DNA of 64,000 bases. Source: Mycobacterium sp. OAS707. GTDB taxonomy: Bacteria > Actinomycetota > Actinomycetes > Mycobacteriales > Mycobacteriaceae. The stretch lies in NCBI RefSeq assembly GCF_014873705.1, contig NZ_JADBDS010000001.1, forward strand, positions 1,674,001 through 1,738,000, in the 5' to 3' direction. This document shows positions 9,277-18,755 of the stretch, in pieces; position 1 is the stretch's first letter; each line of letters begins with the position of its first letter. Position numbers and translations under genes: made by a program. The notes below the pieces were generated by a model, which saw only the letters and a list, made by a program, of their open reading frames with translations, had not been told where the DNA came from and did no database searches.

Positions 9277-11010
9277 TCAGCCCGCTGAGCTAACCGGTTC
9301 GATGGGCAGCTGGCGCAGCGCCGCAGGCGCGTCGGCTGGCACGACAGGATGTTCCGGCGGAATGGGTGCGAGCCGCTTGTATGGCTGGCCCTGTGCCGGG
9401 CGTTGGTCCACCTGACCCTTGTTCGGCCACAGCGACGCCGCCCGTTCGGCCTGCGCGGTGATCGAAAGTGACGGATTCACACCAAGATTCGCAGAAATCG
9501 AGGCACCGTCGTGCACCGAGAGCGTCGGGTAGCCGTACACCCGCTGGTACGGGTCGATGACGCCGTGCTCGGGCGTATCGCCGATGGCGGCCCCGCCAAG
9601 GAAGTGCGCGGTCAACGGGATGTTGAACAGCTCGCCCCAGGTACCGCCCGCCACGCCATCGATCTTCTTGGCGATCCGACGAGTGACCTCGTTGCCTGCC
9701 GGGATCCACGACGGGTTGGGTTGGCCGTGGCCCTGCTTGCTGTCAAGCCGTCGGATGCCGAGCCTGGTGCGCCGCGTGAAGGTGGTGATGGAGTTGTCGA
9801 GATGCTGCATCACCAGCGCGATCATCGTGCGCTCGCTCCACCGCCGAGGGTTGAGCAACCGAATCATTCCTCGGGGATCCTCACCGGCCTGCTGGAAGAA
9901 CTGCTTCCACCGCGGAACGTCAGTCCCCTGCGGCCCGTCGCCGTCGGTCATCAGCGTCTGCAACAGTCCCATCGCGTTCGAGCCCTTGCCATATCGCACC
10001 GGCTCGACGTGTGTGTCCGACGTCGGATGGATCGACGAGGTGATCGCGACACCGTGCGTGAGGTCGAGGTCGGGCGCCACGGTGAAGCGGCCCGCACCCA
10101 CGATCGACTCGGAATTCGTCCGAGTCAGCACGCCGAGCCTGTCGGACAGCTTGGGCAACTTGCCCTTGTCGCGCATCTTGAAAAGCAGCTTCTGCGTGCC
10201 CCACGTGCCCGCAGCGAGCACCACATGCGAGGCGGTGTACGTGCGCCGCTTGAGCGGCAGCAAGCCCGTTCTGGCAGTGCGGACCTTCCATGACCCGTCG
10301 GACTGCGGCTCGATACCGGTCACAGTGGTCATCGGAATGACCTCTGCCCCAGCTCTTTCCGCGAGCCCGAGGTAATTCTTGACCAACGTGTTCTTGGCGC
10401 CGTAGCGGCAGCCCGTCATACAGGAACCGCATTCGATGCATCCGGTGCGGGCTGGCCCGGCGCCACCGAAGTACGGGTCCGGCACGGTTTTGCCCGGCAC
10501 CTTCTCACCGTCCGGCCCGAAGAACACCCCGACCGGTGTCGGCACGAAGGTGTCACCGACGCCCATGTCGTCGGCGACCTCTTTCATCACGCGGTCGGCG
10601 TCGGTGAACGTCGGGTTTTTGACCACGCCGAGCATCCGCTGAGCCTGGTCGTAGTGGGGCATCAACTCGGCGCGCCAGTCGGTGATGTTCTTCCACTGGG
10701 GATCGTTGAAGAACGGCTCCGGCGGCACATACAGCGTGTTGGCGTAGTTCAGGGAACCGCCGCCCACGCCGGCGCCTGCCAGGATCATGACGTTGCGCAG
10801 CAGATGGATTCGTTGAATGCCGTACATGCCGAGCTTCGGCGCCCACAGGAACTTGCGCAGGTTCCACGAGGTCTTGGCGAAGTCTTCGTCATTGAACCGT
10901 CGGCCCGCCTCGAGCACCCCGACGCGATAGCCCTTCTCGGTGAGCCGCAGCGCGGTGACACTTCCCCCGAACCCCGAACCAATGATCAGAACGTCATAGT
11001 CAGGTCGCAT
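9277..11010 (-). CDS. choD: GMC-type cholesterol oxidase-like flavoprotein ChoD
   Basis: 577 residues, matching mycobacterial ChoD in length and place next to guaB3. The N-terminal FAD motif VLIIGSGFGGSVTALRL is intact, followed by LAGAGVGGGSLNYANTLY, a cysteine-rich CIECGSCMTGCRYGAKNT segment near residue 195, and the C-terminal GVNPSLSITAQAERA of GMC oxidoreductases. The family oxidises 3-beta-hydroxysterols or related alcohols. Whether mycobacterial ChoD acts on cholesterol itself is disputed, so the precise substrate is left open. It starts 83 bases after guaB3 stops and may share its transcript. Confidence 0.9.
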   Translation of the reverse strand: MRPDYDVLIIGSGFGGSVTALRLTEKGYRVGVLEAGRRFNDEDFAKTSWNLRKFLWAPKLGMYGIQRIHLLRNVMILAGAGVGGGSLNYANTLYVPPEPFFNDPQWKNITDWRAELMPHYDQAQRMLGVVKNPTFTDADRVMKEVADDMGVGDTFVPTPVGVFFGPDGEKVPGKTVPDPYFGGAGPARTGCIECGSCMTGCRYGAKNTLVKNYLGLAERAGAEVIPMTTVTGIEPQSDGSWKVRTARTGLLPLKRRTYTASHVVLAAGTWGTQKLLFKMRDKGKLPKLSDRLGVLTRTNSESIVGAGRFTVAPDLDLTHGVAITSSIHPTSDTHVEPVRYGKGSNAMGLLQTLMTDGDGPQGTDVPRWKQFFQQAGEDPRGMIRLLNPRRWSERTMIALVMQHLDNSITTFTRRTRLGIRRLDSKQGHGQPNPSWIPAGNEVTRRIAKKIDGVAGGTWGELFNIPLTAHFLGGAAIGDTPEHGVIDPYQRVYGYPTLSVHDGASISANLGVNPSLSITAQAERAASLWPNKGQVDQRPAQGQPYKRLAPIPPEHPVVPADAPAALRQLPIEPVSSAG

Positions 11011-11093
11011 GCGACCAGTATGGACTTAGCGCTCGCAAAGTTCTAGACAGGGGGGCCTAATTTGTAAAGCGACGCGTCGCCGAGCAGCGGAAA

Positions 11094-12230
11094 TCAGGAC
11101 CCGACGGTCAGGCCGACCTTCTGGAACTCCTTGAGGTCGCAATAACCGGCCTTCGCCATTGACCGGCGCAGCCCGCCGACCAGGTTCAGCGAGCCGAACG
11201 GGTCGTCCGACGGGCCGCCGAGCACCTGCTCGAGCGGCGGCCGCTCACCGATGGCCACCTGCAGCAGCGCGCCGCGCGGCAGCGACGGGTGGGCAGCCGC
11301 GGCCGGCCAGAACCAGCCGCCGCCAAGCGCCTCGGCCGCCGTCGCCAGCGGCGTGCCGAGCACCACCGCGTCGGCTCCGCACGCGATGGCCTTGGCCAGG
11401 TCGCCGGAAGTGTGGATGTCCCCGTCGGCCAGCACATGCACATAGCGCCCGCCGGTCTCGTCGAGATATTCGCGACGGGCCGCAGCCGCATCGGCGATCG
11501 CCGTCGCCATCGGCACGCTGATGCCAAGCACCTCGTCGCTCGTCGTGACGCCGGAGGTCGAACCGTAGCCGACGATCACGCCGGCGGCGCCGGTGCGCAT
11601 CAGGTGCAGCGCCGTGCGATGGTCGAGCACGCCGCCCGCGACCACCGGCACGTCGAGCTCGGAGATAAAGGTCTTCAGGTTCAGCGGCTCGCCGTCCTGC
11701 GCGACGCGTTCGGCCGAAATGATGGTGCCCTGGATGACCAACAAGTCGATGCCCGCGGCGACCAACGCCGGCGTCAGCGACTGCGCGTTCTGCGGACTCA
11801 CCCGCACCGCTGTCGTCACGCCTGCCTCACGGATCCGCGCGACCGCTGCGCCAAGCAGCTCGGGATCCAGTGGCGCCGAATGCAATTGCTGCAGCAGTCG
11901 AATCGACGCCGACGGCTCGGGTTCCTTCTCGGCGGCCTCGAGAACTTGAGCGATCTTCTCCTCGACGTCGGCGTGCCTGCCGATCAACCCTTCGCCGTTG
12001 AGCACGCCGAGCCCACCGCATCGCCCGAGTTCGATCGCGAACTCCGGTGAGACCAGCGCGTCGGTCGGATGCGCCACCACCGGGATCTCGAATCGGTACG
12101 CGTCCATTTGCCAGGCCGTCGACACATCCTGCGACGACCGCGTGCGCCGCGACGGCACGATGTTGATGTCGCCGAGTTCGTATGTGCGACGGGCGGTTCT
12201 GCCCATGCCGATTTCAACCATGTCTCGCAT
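11094..12230 (-). CDS. guaB3: GuaB3, IMP dehydrogenase-family protein
   Basis: 378 residues from the ATG at 12228-12230, which has GAGGAG 7 bases upstream; MVEIGMGRTARRTYEL, three codons further in, is the start commonly used for the M. tuberculosis protein and is possible. It is a TIM-barrel protein of the IMPDH/GMP reductase family without the two CBS domains (length 375-378 versus about 513). The motif VVAGGVLDHRTALHLMRTGA is the phosphate-binding part. The IMPDH active-site loop GSICTT seen in GuaB2 is not present, so classical IMP dehydrogenase activity is unlikely; GuaB3 is linked to purine salvage. Confidence 0.95.
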   Translation of the reverse strand: MRDMVEIGMGRTARRTYELGDINIVPSRRTRSSQDVSTAWQMDAYRFEIPVVAHPTDALVSPEFAIELGRCGGLGVLNGEGLIGRHADVEEKIAQVLEAAEKEPEPSASIRLLQQLHSAPLDPELLGAAVARIREAGVTTAVRVSPQNAQSLTPALVAAGIDLLVIQGTIISAERVAQDGEPLNLKTFISELDVPVVAGGVLDHRTALHLMRTGAAGVIVGYGSTSGVTTSDEVLGISVPMATAIADAAAARREYLDETGGRYVHVLADGDIHTSGDLAKAIACGADAVVLGTPLATAAEALGGGWFWPAAAAHPSLPRGALLQVAIGERPPLEQVLGGPSDDPFGSLNLVGGLRRSMAKAGYCDLKEFQKVGLTVGS

Positions 12231-12275
12231 GGGTCATCTCCTCTTCACGCACGCGCACATCAGCGCGCCCACCCT

Positions 12276-13865
<1,590 letters not shown>

Positions 13866-13974
13866 TTATCGGCAATGAAGTCACCGCTTCGGCCCCACAC
13901 TGGCTTGCGGACACGCAGGTAACGAGGTTGCCAACGGCTGGCGCGATGCCAGGGCTGCTGCGTAGTGTGGACTC

Positions 13975-14379
13975 GTGCGAGATCACCTGCCACCGGGTTT
14001 GCCGCCCGATCCGTTCGCCGATGACCCGTGCGACCCCTCGGCGGCGCTTGATGCACTCGAGCCTGGCCAGCCGCTTGACCCGCAGGAGCGGACAGCGGTC
14101 GAGGCCGATCTCGCCGATCTGGCGGTCTACGAAGCGCTGTTGGCGCACAAGGGAATTCGTGGTCTCGTGGTGTGCTGCGACGAATGCCAGCAGGACCACT
14201 ATCACGACTGGGACATGCTGCGCGCCAACCTGCTGCAGCTGTTGGTCGACGGCACCGTACGTCCGCACGAGCCGGCCTACGACCCCGAGCCCGATGCCTA
14301 CGTGACCTGGGATTACTGCCGCGGCTATGCCGACGCGTCGCTCAACGAAGCCACGTCGGAATCCGACGGTTATCGCTAA
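13975..14379 (+). CDS. DUF5319-family protein (Rv3412-like)
   Basis: 134 residues from a GTG at 13975. The upstream TAGTGT lies about 8 bases before the start, which would suit a leaderless transcript. Acidic and mostly polar, it has the conserved cysteine/histidine stretch VVCCDECQQDHYHDWDML near residue 67 and an aromatic VTWDYCRGYAD near the C-terminus. The Cys/His pattern suggests metal binding, but no function is known for this actinobacterial family. It lies between guaB2 (divergent) and rsdA (convergent), as in M. tuberculosis. Confidence 0.88.
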   Translation: MRDHLPPGLPPDPFADDPCDPSAALDALEPGQPLDPQERTAVEADLADLAVYEALLAHKGIRGLVVCCDECQQDHYHDWDMLRANLLQLLVDGTVRPHEPAYDPEPDAYVTWDYCRGYADASLNEATSESDGYR

Positions 14380-14394
14380 GGGCTAAACCCGCTG

Positions 14395-15594
14395 TCAGCC
14401 GTCGCCGCGCTTTTTGGGCGGCGGCATCTCCCATGTCGTCGTCGTGACCGGAATGTTGACTGACGGCGGATTCTCGACCACCGGATTCTGAGGCGCCGGG
14501 TTCTGCGTCACCGGGCTTTGTGTCGCCGGGCTCTGAATCGCCGGGGCCTCAGGTGCGCGCTGACGCGGCGCCTCTGACGGAACCGTGACCGGGGGCGCGA
14601 CGACCTGGGCGCCGCCGGCGACCGGTGAACCGGAGTCGCCCCCCGCGGGCGGTGCGCCGCCACCCGCAGGCGGCCCGGCGATGACAGCCGGTGAGGTCGT
14701 GGTGGTCGTCGTGACCGCGTGAGTAGTCGTTGTCGTCGTGGTCGTTGTCGTCGGAGTCGGCGACGACGTGGTCGTGGTCGGCGTGCCACTCGGCGGCGGC
14801 GGTTCAGCAGAAGCCGAACCCGATGTCGACGAACTCGGCGTGGTGGCCGACGACGAAGACGACGTCTCCGACGGCGAAGACGAAGTGGTGGTCGCCGACG
14901 ACGTTGCGCTGTCGGTCACCGACGAAGTCGTCCCCGTGTTGGAATCCGGCGCAACCACAGCGGGCTCGGGCATCGGCGGCGGTGGCGCACCGGGCGGCAG
15001 CGTCGCGTCGGCGTCCTTGGCGTCGACCTTGACGGTCAACTCTTGCCACTGCGTGACCAATTCTTGTTTCTGCTCAACGTCATTGACGGTCGCCACCGTG
15101 GTGGTGACAGCCTGCAGCTTGTCCTGCGCGGCCTGCCACTGACCCTCGTCGATCAGCTGCTGCACCTCGGCCAGTTGCTGCGAGGCGAGCGTCACCTGGT
15201 CGGTTCGGGTCTGCTCGCCGAACAATGCCGTGTGCAAGCCGTACAGCGCGTCGCCGGGACCGGAGCTCGCGATTACGGCACCGAAACCGCCGATGCACAA
15301 CACGGCCGCGGCGACCGAGCCGACCAGAGCCATCGAGAAGCGGGTGCGCTTGCGGGCGTCGATTGCACGCGTCAACGCCGTCGCGGCATCGCGCGGCGTC
15401 ACGGGCCGCATCAACGGCGGAGTGCGAATCTCGTCGCGCCAACCGGCCAGCAGCTGCGCGAGTTCAGCCTCGCTCGGCTCGGTCGAGTACACCGGCTGTT
15501 GACCGGCCAGTGCATCGAGGAACCGGTCCGTGCGGTTGATTTCATTGAGCGACGGGTCGCCGCCGCTCGCGTTCCAGCGTCCGAAGTCAGGCAC
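14395..15594 (-). CDS. rsdA: anti-sigma-D factor RsdA
   Basis: 399 residues. The N-terminal 60 residues (GGDPSLNEINRTDRFLDAL) are the cytoplasmic segment that binds SigD. One membrane helix lies at about residues 87-109. A small helical region with QQLIDEGQWQAAQDKL follows, and then a very long Ser/Thr/Pro-rich extracytoplasmic tail including poly-Thr runs. M. tuberculosis RsdA is about 300 residues, so this tail is unusually long. The start overlaps the sigD stop by 8 bases, the usual coupled sigma/anti-sigma order. Release of SigD is thought to involve proteolysis of this protein. Confidence 0.93.
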   Translation of the reverse strand: MPDFGRWNASGGDPSLNEINRTDRFLDALAGQQPVYSTEPSEAELAQLLAGWRDEIRTPPLMRPVTPRDAATALTRAIDARKRTRFSMALVGSVAAAVLCIGGFGAVIASSGPGDALYGLHTALFGEQTRTDQVTLASQQLAEVQQLIDEGQWQAAQDKLQAVTTTVATVNDVEQKQELVTQWQELTVKVDAKDADATLPPGAPPPPMPEPAVVAPDSNTGTTSSVTDSATSSATTTSSSPSETSSSSSATTPSSSTSGSASAEPPPPSGTPTTTTSSPTPTTTTTTTTTTHAVTTTTTTSPAVIAGPPAGGGAPPAGGDSGSPVAGGAQVVAPPVTVPSEAPRQRAPEAPAIQSPATQSPVTQNPAPQNPVVENPPSVNIPVTTTTWEMPPPKKRGDG

Positions 15595-16165
15595 GGCCGT
15601 GCTCCGTCGCGCTGATTTCAGACTTCAGCTTGGCCAGTGCCCGGTGCTGTGCGACCCGGACCGCGCCGGGCGTCGAGCCGACGGCCTCTGCGGTCTCTTC
15701 GGCGCTCATCCCGACGACCACGCGCAGGATCAGGATCTCGCGCTGTTTTTCGGGCAGCACGGCCAGCAGCTTGTTCATCCTGGCGGCCGATTCGGAGTCC
15801 AAAGCCATCTGCTCGGGTCCCGCTTCCAGGGAATATCGCTCCGGCACGACGTCTGTCGGGTCGGAACGATTCCTGGCCGCCGCGCGGTGCGCGTCAGCAA
15901 CCTTGTGTGCAGCGATGCCATACACGAAGGCCAGGAACGGTCGTCCCTGATCCTTGTAGCGCGGCAGGGCCGTGATGGCGGCCAAGCACACCTCCTGTGC
16001 GACGTCATCGGCTGAAAGACCACTTCGCTCTGTCGTCCCAACCCGGGCTCGGCAGTACCGAACCACGATCGGGCGAATGATCTCCAGTACCTCCCGGAGC
16101 GCGTCCCTGTTGCCAGCCACCGCCTCAGCAACGACAGCATCGAGACGTTCTCCCGAAAATGTCAT
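15587..16165 (-). CDS. sigD: ECF RNA polymerase sigma factor SigD
   Basis: 192 residues. Sigma region 2 is at about 25-95 (SADDVAQEVCLAAITALPRY and FLAFVYGIAAHKVADAHR), and region 4 at about 130-185 (LPEKQREILILRVVVGMSAEETAEAVGSTPGAVRV, of which the last part is the helix-turn-helix). Region 3 is absent, as in ECF factors. SigD is implicated in stationary-phase and stringent-response gene expression in mycobacteria. Its anti-sigma factor RsdA is encoded immediately downstream with an 8-base overlap. Confidence 0.96.
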   Translation of the reverse strand: MTFSGERLDAVVAEAVAGNRDALREVLEIIRPIVVRYCRARVGTTERSGLSADDVAQEVCLAAITALPRYKDQGRPFLAFVYGIAAHKVADAHRAAARNRSDPTDVVPERYSLEAGPEQMALDSESAARMNKLLAVLPEKQREILILRVVVGMSAEETAEAVGSTPGAVRVAQHRALAKLKSEISATEHGRA

Positions 16166-16256
16166 CGTGAGTGGTATCTCCAGCGTTACGTGAGGGACAC
16201 GTCCCCGAGGTGTGGACGTCAGCTAAACAATAACGATCATCAAGGCGTGACCATTG

Positions 16257-17027
16257 TCAGCGCTCCGCCAGGTCGCCACCCCGGCGACGCACCGTAGCTG
16301 CGCATTCGTTACGAATCCTCAGCATCTCTGGTGCTGTGTGACGGGCGCTGCCGATGTCGGCCAGCAAGCAGGCCAACGCCCAGCGCAGTGGGATGATTCC
16401 CAGCCGCTCGGTGTCCTGTAGTGCGGCATCGGCGACCTCCCTGGACGCATCCAGCTCGCCGGCACTGCACAACGCCGCGGCCCTGACGACCTCCGATTTC
16501 ACCGCGTGCCGGGCCGATCCGAGCGCCTCGGCCAACTCGACGGCGCGTTCCGCGTGGCCAACGGCCCTGGCACCCTCACCGCAGGCCATCGCCAGCTCCG
16601 CAGACACCCACGCCAGCCGGACCGGCAACCTTGATCCGCTGACCAACCCGCCGGCGCGCTGGAGCGCGACAGCCGAGGCGGCTAGCCTGCCGACGCCGAG
16701 TGCGTCGGCGGCCAGCCCGATGAGCGCGTCAGCGCCCGCCTCTTGGTCGGAACCTGCCAGCGCCAGTGCCCGCCCGTCCCAGCCGCGGGCGCGGTCGTGC
16801 CAGCCGAGCTGACGCAGGAACGACGCCCTGGTGCTGTGCGCCAGCGACGCCAACGGACCGCGATGCTGTGTCCGGCACAGCTCGTCCAGATCCGCGATGG
16901 CGTTGCCGTAGCGGCCCTGCCCGCCCGCAGCCACCGCACGCAGCCACAGCTCGTGCGGAGTGGACGCCGCCGGCAACGGCCAGAGATTCGGTGTGCCACC
17001 GAAGGCCGCATCACTGAGACTGCTCAT
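16257..17027 (-). CDS. Rv3415c-like helical repeat protein
   Basis: 256 residues, dominated by alanine-rich helical pairs reminiscent of tetratricopeptide repeats (for example AIADLDELCRTQHRGPLASLAHSTRASFLR and AVGHAERAVELAEAL). No catalytic motif, signal peptide or membrane segment is visible. It sits between sigD and whiB3 in the same order as in M. tuberculosis. A scaffold or protein-interaction role is an inference from the repeats only. The start ATG follows a 429-base non-coding interval shared with whiB3. Confidence 0.85.
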   Translation of the reverse strand: MSSLSDAAFGGTPNLWPLPAASTPHELWLRAVAAGGQGRYGNAIADLDELCRTQHRGPLASLAHSTRASFLRQLGWHDRARGWDGRALALAGSDQEAGADALIGLAADALGVGRLAASAVALQRAGGLVSGSRLPVRLAWVSAELAMACGEGARAVGHAERAVELAEALGSARHAVKSEVVRAAALCSAGELDASREVADAALQDTERLGIIPLRWALACLLADIGSARHTAPEMLRIRNECAATVRRRGGDLAER

Positions 17028-17456
17028 CGGGTCGCGACGCTATCAATACGCCGTGCAATACCCGGTACCGCTGGGCACGCCTCGGACGAGTTGCGAAAAT
17101 TGTGATCGGTTAACAGTTCGTGGTCGCCACGTTAAATCGATGTCAACTGGCTTCAGGTAGCCACAGCCTTTGTTTGCGACGCGACGAGAAGCGAACAGCG
17201 AAAACACAAGTCGTGATTGCAGTGCCGGTCTTTCGTTACCACCGCTGGCGTTGCCGGAGGGTCGCAACGATGAACGTGATGTAAATTCTCGGCCTGCGGT
17301 TATGTGGTTGAGCACATGATCGGGCTATTGACGAAATTTCGTGAGCGCCCCTAGTTTGTGTGCACGAGTAGTCATTGGCGACTTGTGCTCGGATCGGTTC
17401 CACACAACTCATGCGCCCATCTGTCGCGAAAAGGGTGGGTAGAGAGGGGTTTTCCT
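17028..17456 (+). other. 429-base intergenic region upstream of whiB3
   Basis: This stretch separates the Rv3415c-like gene from whiB3 and contains no convincing gene. Short frames lack start signals. The 5' half is less GC-rich (for example TTGTTTGCG and AACAGCGAAAACAC) and the 3' half holds the whiB3 promoter at 17328-17357 and a leader of about 95 bases. Confidence 0.7.
17328..17357 (+). promoter_or_regulatory. predicted whiB3 promoter with overlapping 12-bp palindrome
   Basis: TTGACG at 17328-17333 is followed 18 bases later by TAGTTT at 17352-17357, a good -35/-10 pair. The palindrome ACGAAATTTCGT (17331-17342) overlaps the -35 box and could be an operator. It would give a leader of about 93 bases before the whiB3 ATG. 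Confidence 0.55.
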
Positions 17457-17747
17457 ATGCCACAGCCGCAGCAGCTACCCGGACCAAATGCCGACATCTG
17501 GGATTGGCAGATGTCCGGCCTGTGCCGAGGTGTCGATTCGGCAATGTTTTTTCATCCCGACGGCGAACGTGGCCGGGCCCGCGCACAGCGTGAGATGCGC
17601 GCGAAAGAGATGTGTCGTCAATGCCCCGTCGTCGCCCAGTGCCGCGCCCATGCCTTGGCCGTCGGCGAGCCCTACGGCATCTGGGGTGGCCTGTCCGAAT
17701 CTGAGCGTGAATTGTTGCTGAAGCGAGGGATCCGCCGCGCTTCCTGA
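17457..17747 (+). CDS. whiB3: WhiB3 iron-sulfur redox regulator
   Basis: 96 residues from the ATG at 17457, with GAGAGGGG about 8 bases upstream; an in-frame reading from 17358 has no such support. The [4Fe-4S] ligands are Cys23, Cys53, Cys56 and Cys62 (C-x2-C-x5-C in CRQCPVVAQC). The GIWGG turn and a basic C-terminal tail (KRGIRR) form the DNA-binding part. WhiB3 senses NO, O2 and redox state and, in M. tuberculosis, binds the housekeeping sigma factor and controls lipid synthesis. The N-terminal MPQPQQLPGPNADIW is typical of WhiB3 orthologs. Confidence 0.97.
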   Translation: MPQPQQLPGPNADIWDWQMSGLCRGVDSAMFFHPDGERGRARAQREMRAKEMCRQCPVVAQCRAHALAVGEPYGIWGGLSESERELLLKRGIRRAS

Positions 17748-17760
17748 AGACCCCATACCG

Positions 17761-17797
17761 AAAGGGCCCTACTCCGGCGATCCGGGTGGGGCCTTTT
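17761..17797. terminator. bidirectional terminator between whiB3 and the HEIMH protein gene
   Basis: Just beyond the whiB3 stop, AAAGGGCCC pairs imperfectly (one G-G mismatch) with GGGGCCTTT, followed by TTTTT. It serves both convergent genes, overlapping the last codons of the minus-strand one. Confidence 0.6.
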
Positions 17798-18275
17798 TCG
17801 TCTGGTCTTCTGCCGCCACGTCCGAACACAGCGCGATGAAGTCCGATGCCAGCACGAGGTAGAGGTGGCGCTTCTTGTCGCGATCAGATGACACGTAGAT
17901 GCCATCGAAGAGGTCCGCGGTCTCACCACAAAAGAACGTGAAAGCGAAGCTGTGCATGATCTCGTGGCACAGGTCCGTGACCGAAAGCGTGCTGCGACGG
18001 CCGTTCTCGAAGTCGTAGCACCCCGAGATGTCGTCTGGATCAGGCGGCGGCGCCGCGGTCAGCTCGTATCGCCTGACCGGGATGTGACGCCGACACATCT
18101 CCGCCGACACGCCGTGTGAATCGACGAGCTTTCGCATCGCGTAGGAACCGACGATGAAATCCCGTTCGATCAGCAAGCCGGTGCGCTCGGTCCACCGCGT
18201 CTGCCTGGTCTTCGCCTCCAGTCGGTCGGCGACCCTGACAAGCTCGTCTTTCCACTGGACTGCGTCCTCGATCAC
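17769..18275 (-). CDS. conserved hypothetical protein with an HEIMH motif
   Basis: 167 residues from a GTG at 18273-18275; the frame extends further upstream but would run through the divergent OsmC gene. A TATTGT lies about 8 bases upstream, so a leaderless transcript is possible. The N-terminal half is charged and helical. The C-terminal half contains TDLCHEIMHSFAFTFF, with HEIMH matching the HExxH pattern, then DLFDGIYVSSDRDKKRHLYLV. Whether it binds zinc is unknown; no signal peptide is present. It is convergent with whiB3, sharing the hairpin at 17761-17797. Confidence 0.7.
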   Translation of the reverse strand: MIEDAVQWKDELVRVADRLEAKTRQTRWTERTGLLIERDFIVGSYAMRKLVDSHGVSAEMCRRHIPVRRYELTAAPPPDPDDISGCYDFENGRRSTLSVTDLCHEIMHSFAFTFFCGETADLFDGIYVSSDRDKKRHLYLVLASDFIALCSDVAAEDQTKKAPPGSPE

Positions 18276-18293
18276 CCAGTGACAATAGGTGGC

Positions 18294-18755
18294 ATGACAA
18301 CACCAGAGACTGCATCGGCCGAAGGCACGGTGATCGTCACAGAGACCGGTTCGGGGACTTTCACCCGACAGATCACAGCGGGGCGCCACGAGCTCGTCGC
18401 CGACGAGCCGGCGCCGATCGGCGACGACACAGGACCGACGCCCTACGATCTTCTGCTCGGCGCGCTCGGGGCCTGCACCTCCATGACAGTACGGATGTAC
18501 GCCGACCGCAAGGGCTGGCCGCTAAGGAGTATTCGGGTAACGTTGCGGCACAAGCGTATTCACGCCAGGGACTGTGCCGAATGCGAGACCACCAAGGGTT
18601 TCATCGACCACATCGATCTCGACATCGAGTTAGTGGGAGACCTCGACGACACGCAACGCGAGCGGCTGCTGCAGATCGCCGAACGTTGCCCCGTTCATCA
18701 GACCCTGACGTCGGAGATCGACATCGCTACGACGTCGCGGAACGCCGCAAGCTAG
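18294..18755 (+). CDS. OsmC/Ohr-family peroxiredoxin-like protein
   Basis: 153 residues. OsmC fold with the two reactive cysteines in context: LGALGACTSMTVRMYADRKGWPL near residue 60 and ERCPVHQTL near residue 133. Such proteins reduce organic hydroperoxides with thiols in the cytoplasm. The ATG at 18294 was preferred over an in-frame GTG at 18279. It is transcribed divergently from the HEIMH protein gene, and its 3' end overlaps the convergent ThrE-type gene by 29 bases. Confidence 0.9.
   Translation: MTTPETASAEGTVIVTETGSGTFTRQITAGRHELVADEPAPIGDDTGPTPYDLLLGALGACTSMTVRMYADRKGWPLRSIRVTLRHKRIHARDCAECETTKGFIDHIDLDIELVGDLDDTQRERLLQIAERCPVHQTLTSEIDIATTSRNAAS

Noticed and set aside
14700..14900. 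Tandem-repeat-like ACG/GTC runs
   Set aside because: They encode the Thr/Ser-rich tail of RsdA; not an independent repeat element or CRISPR.
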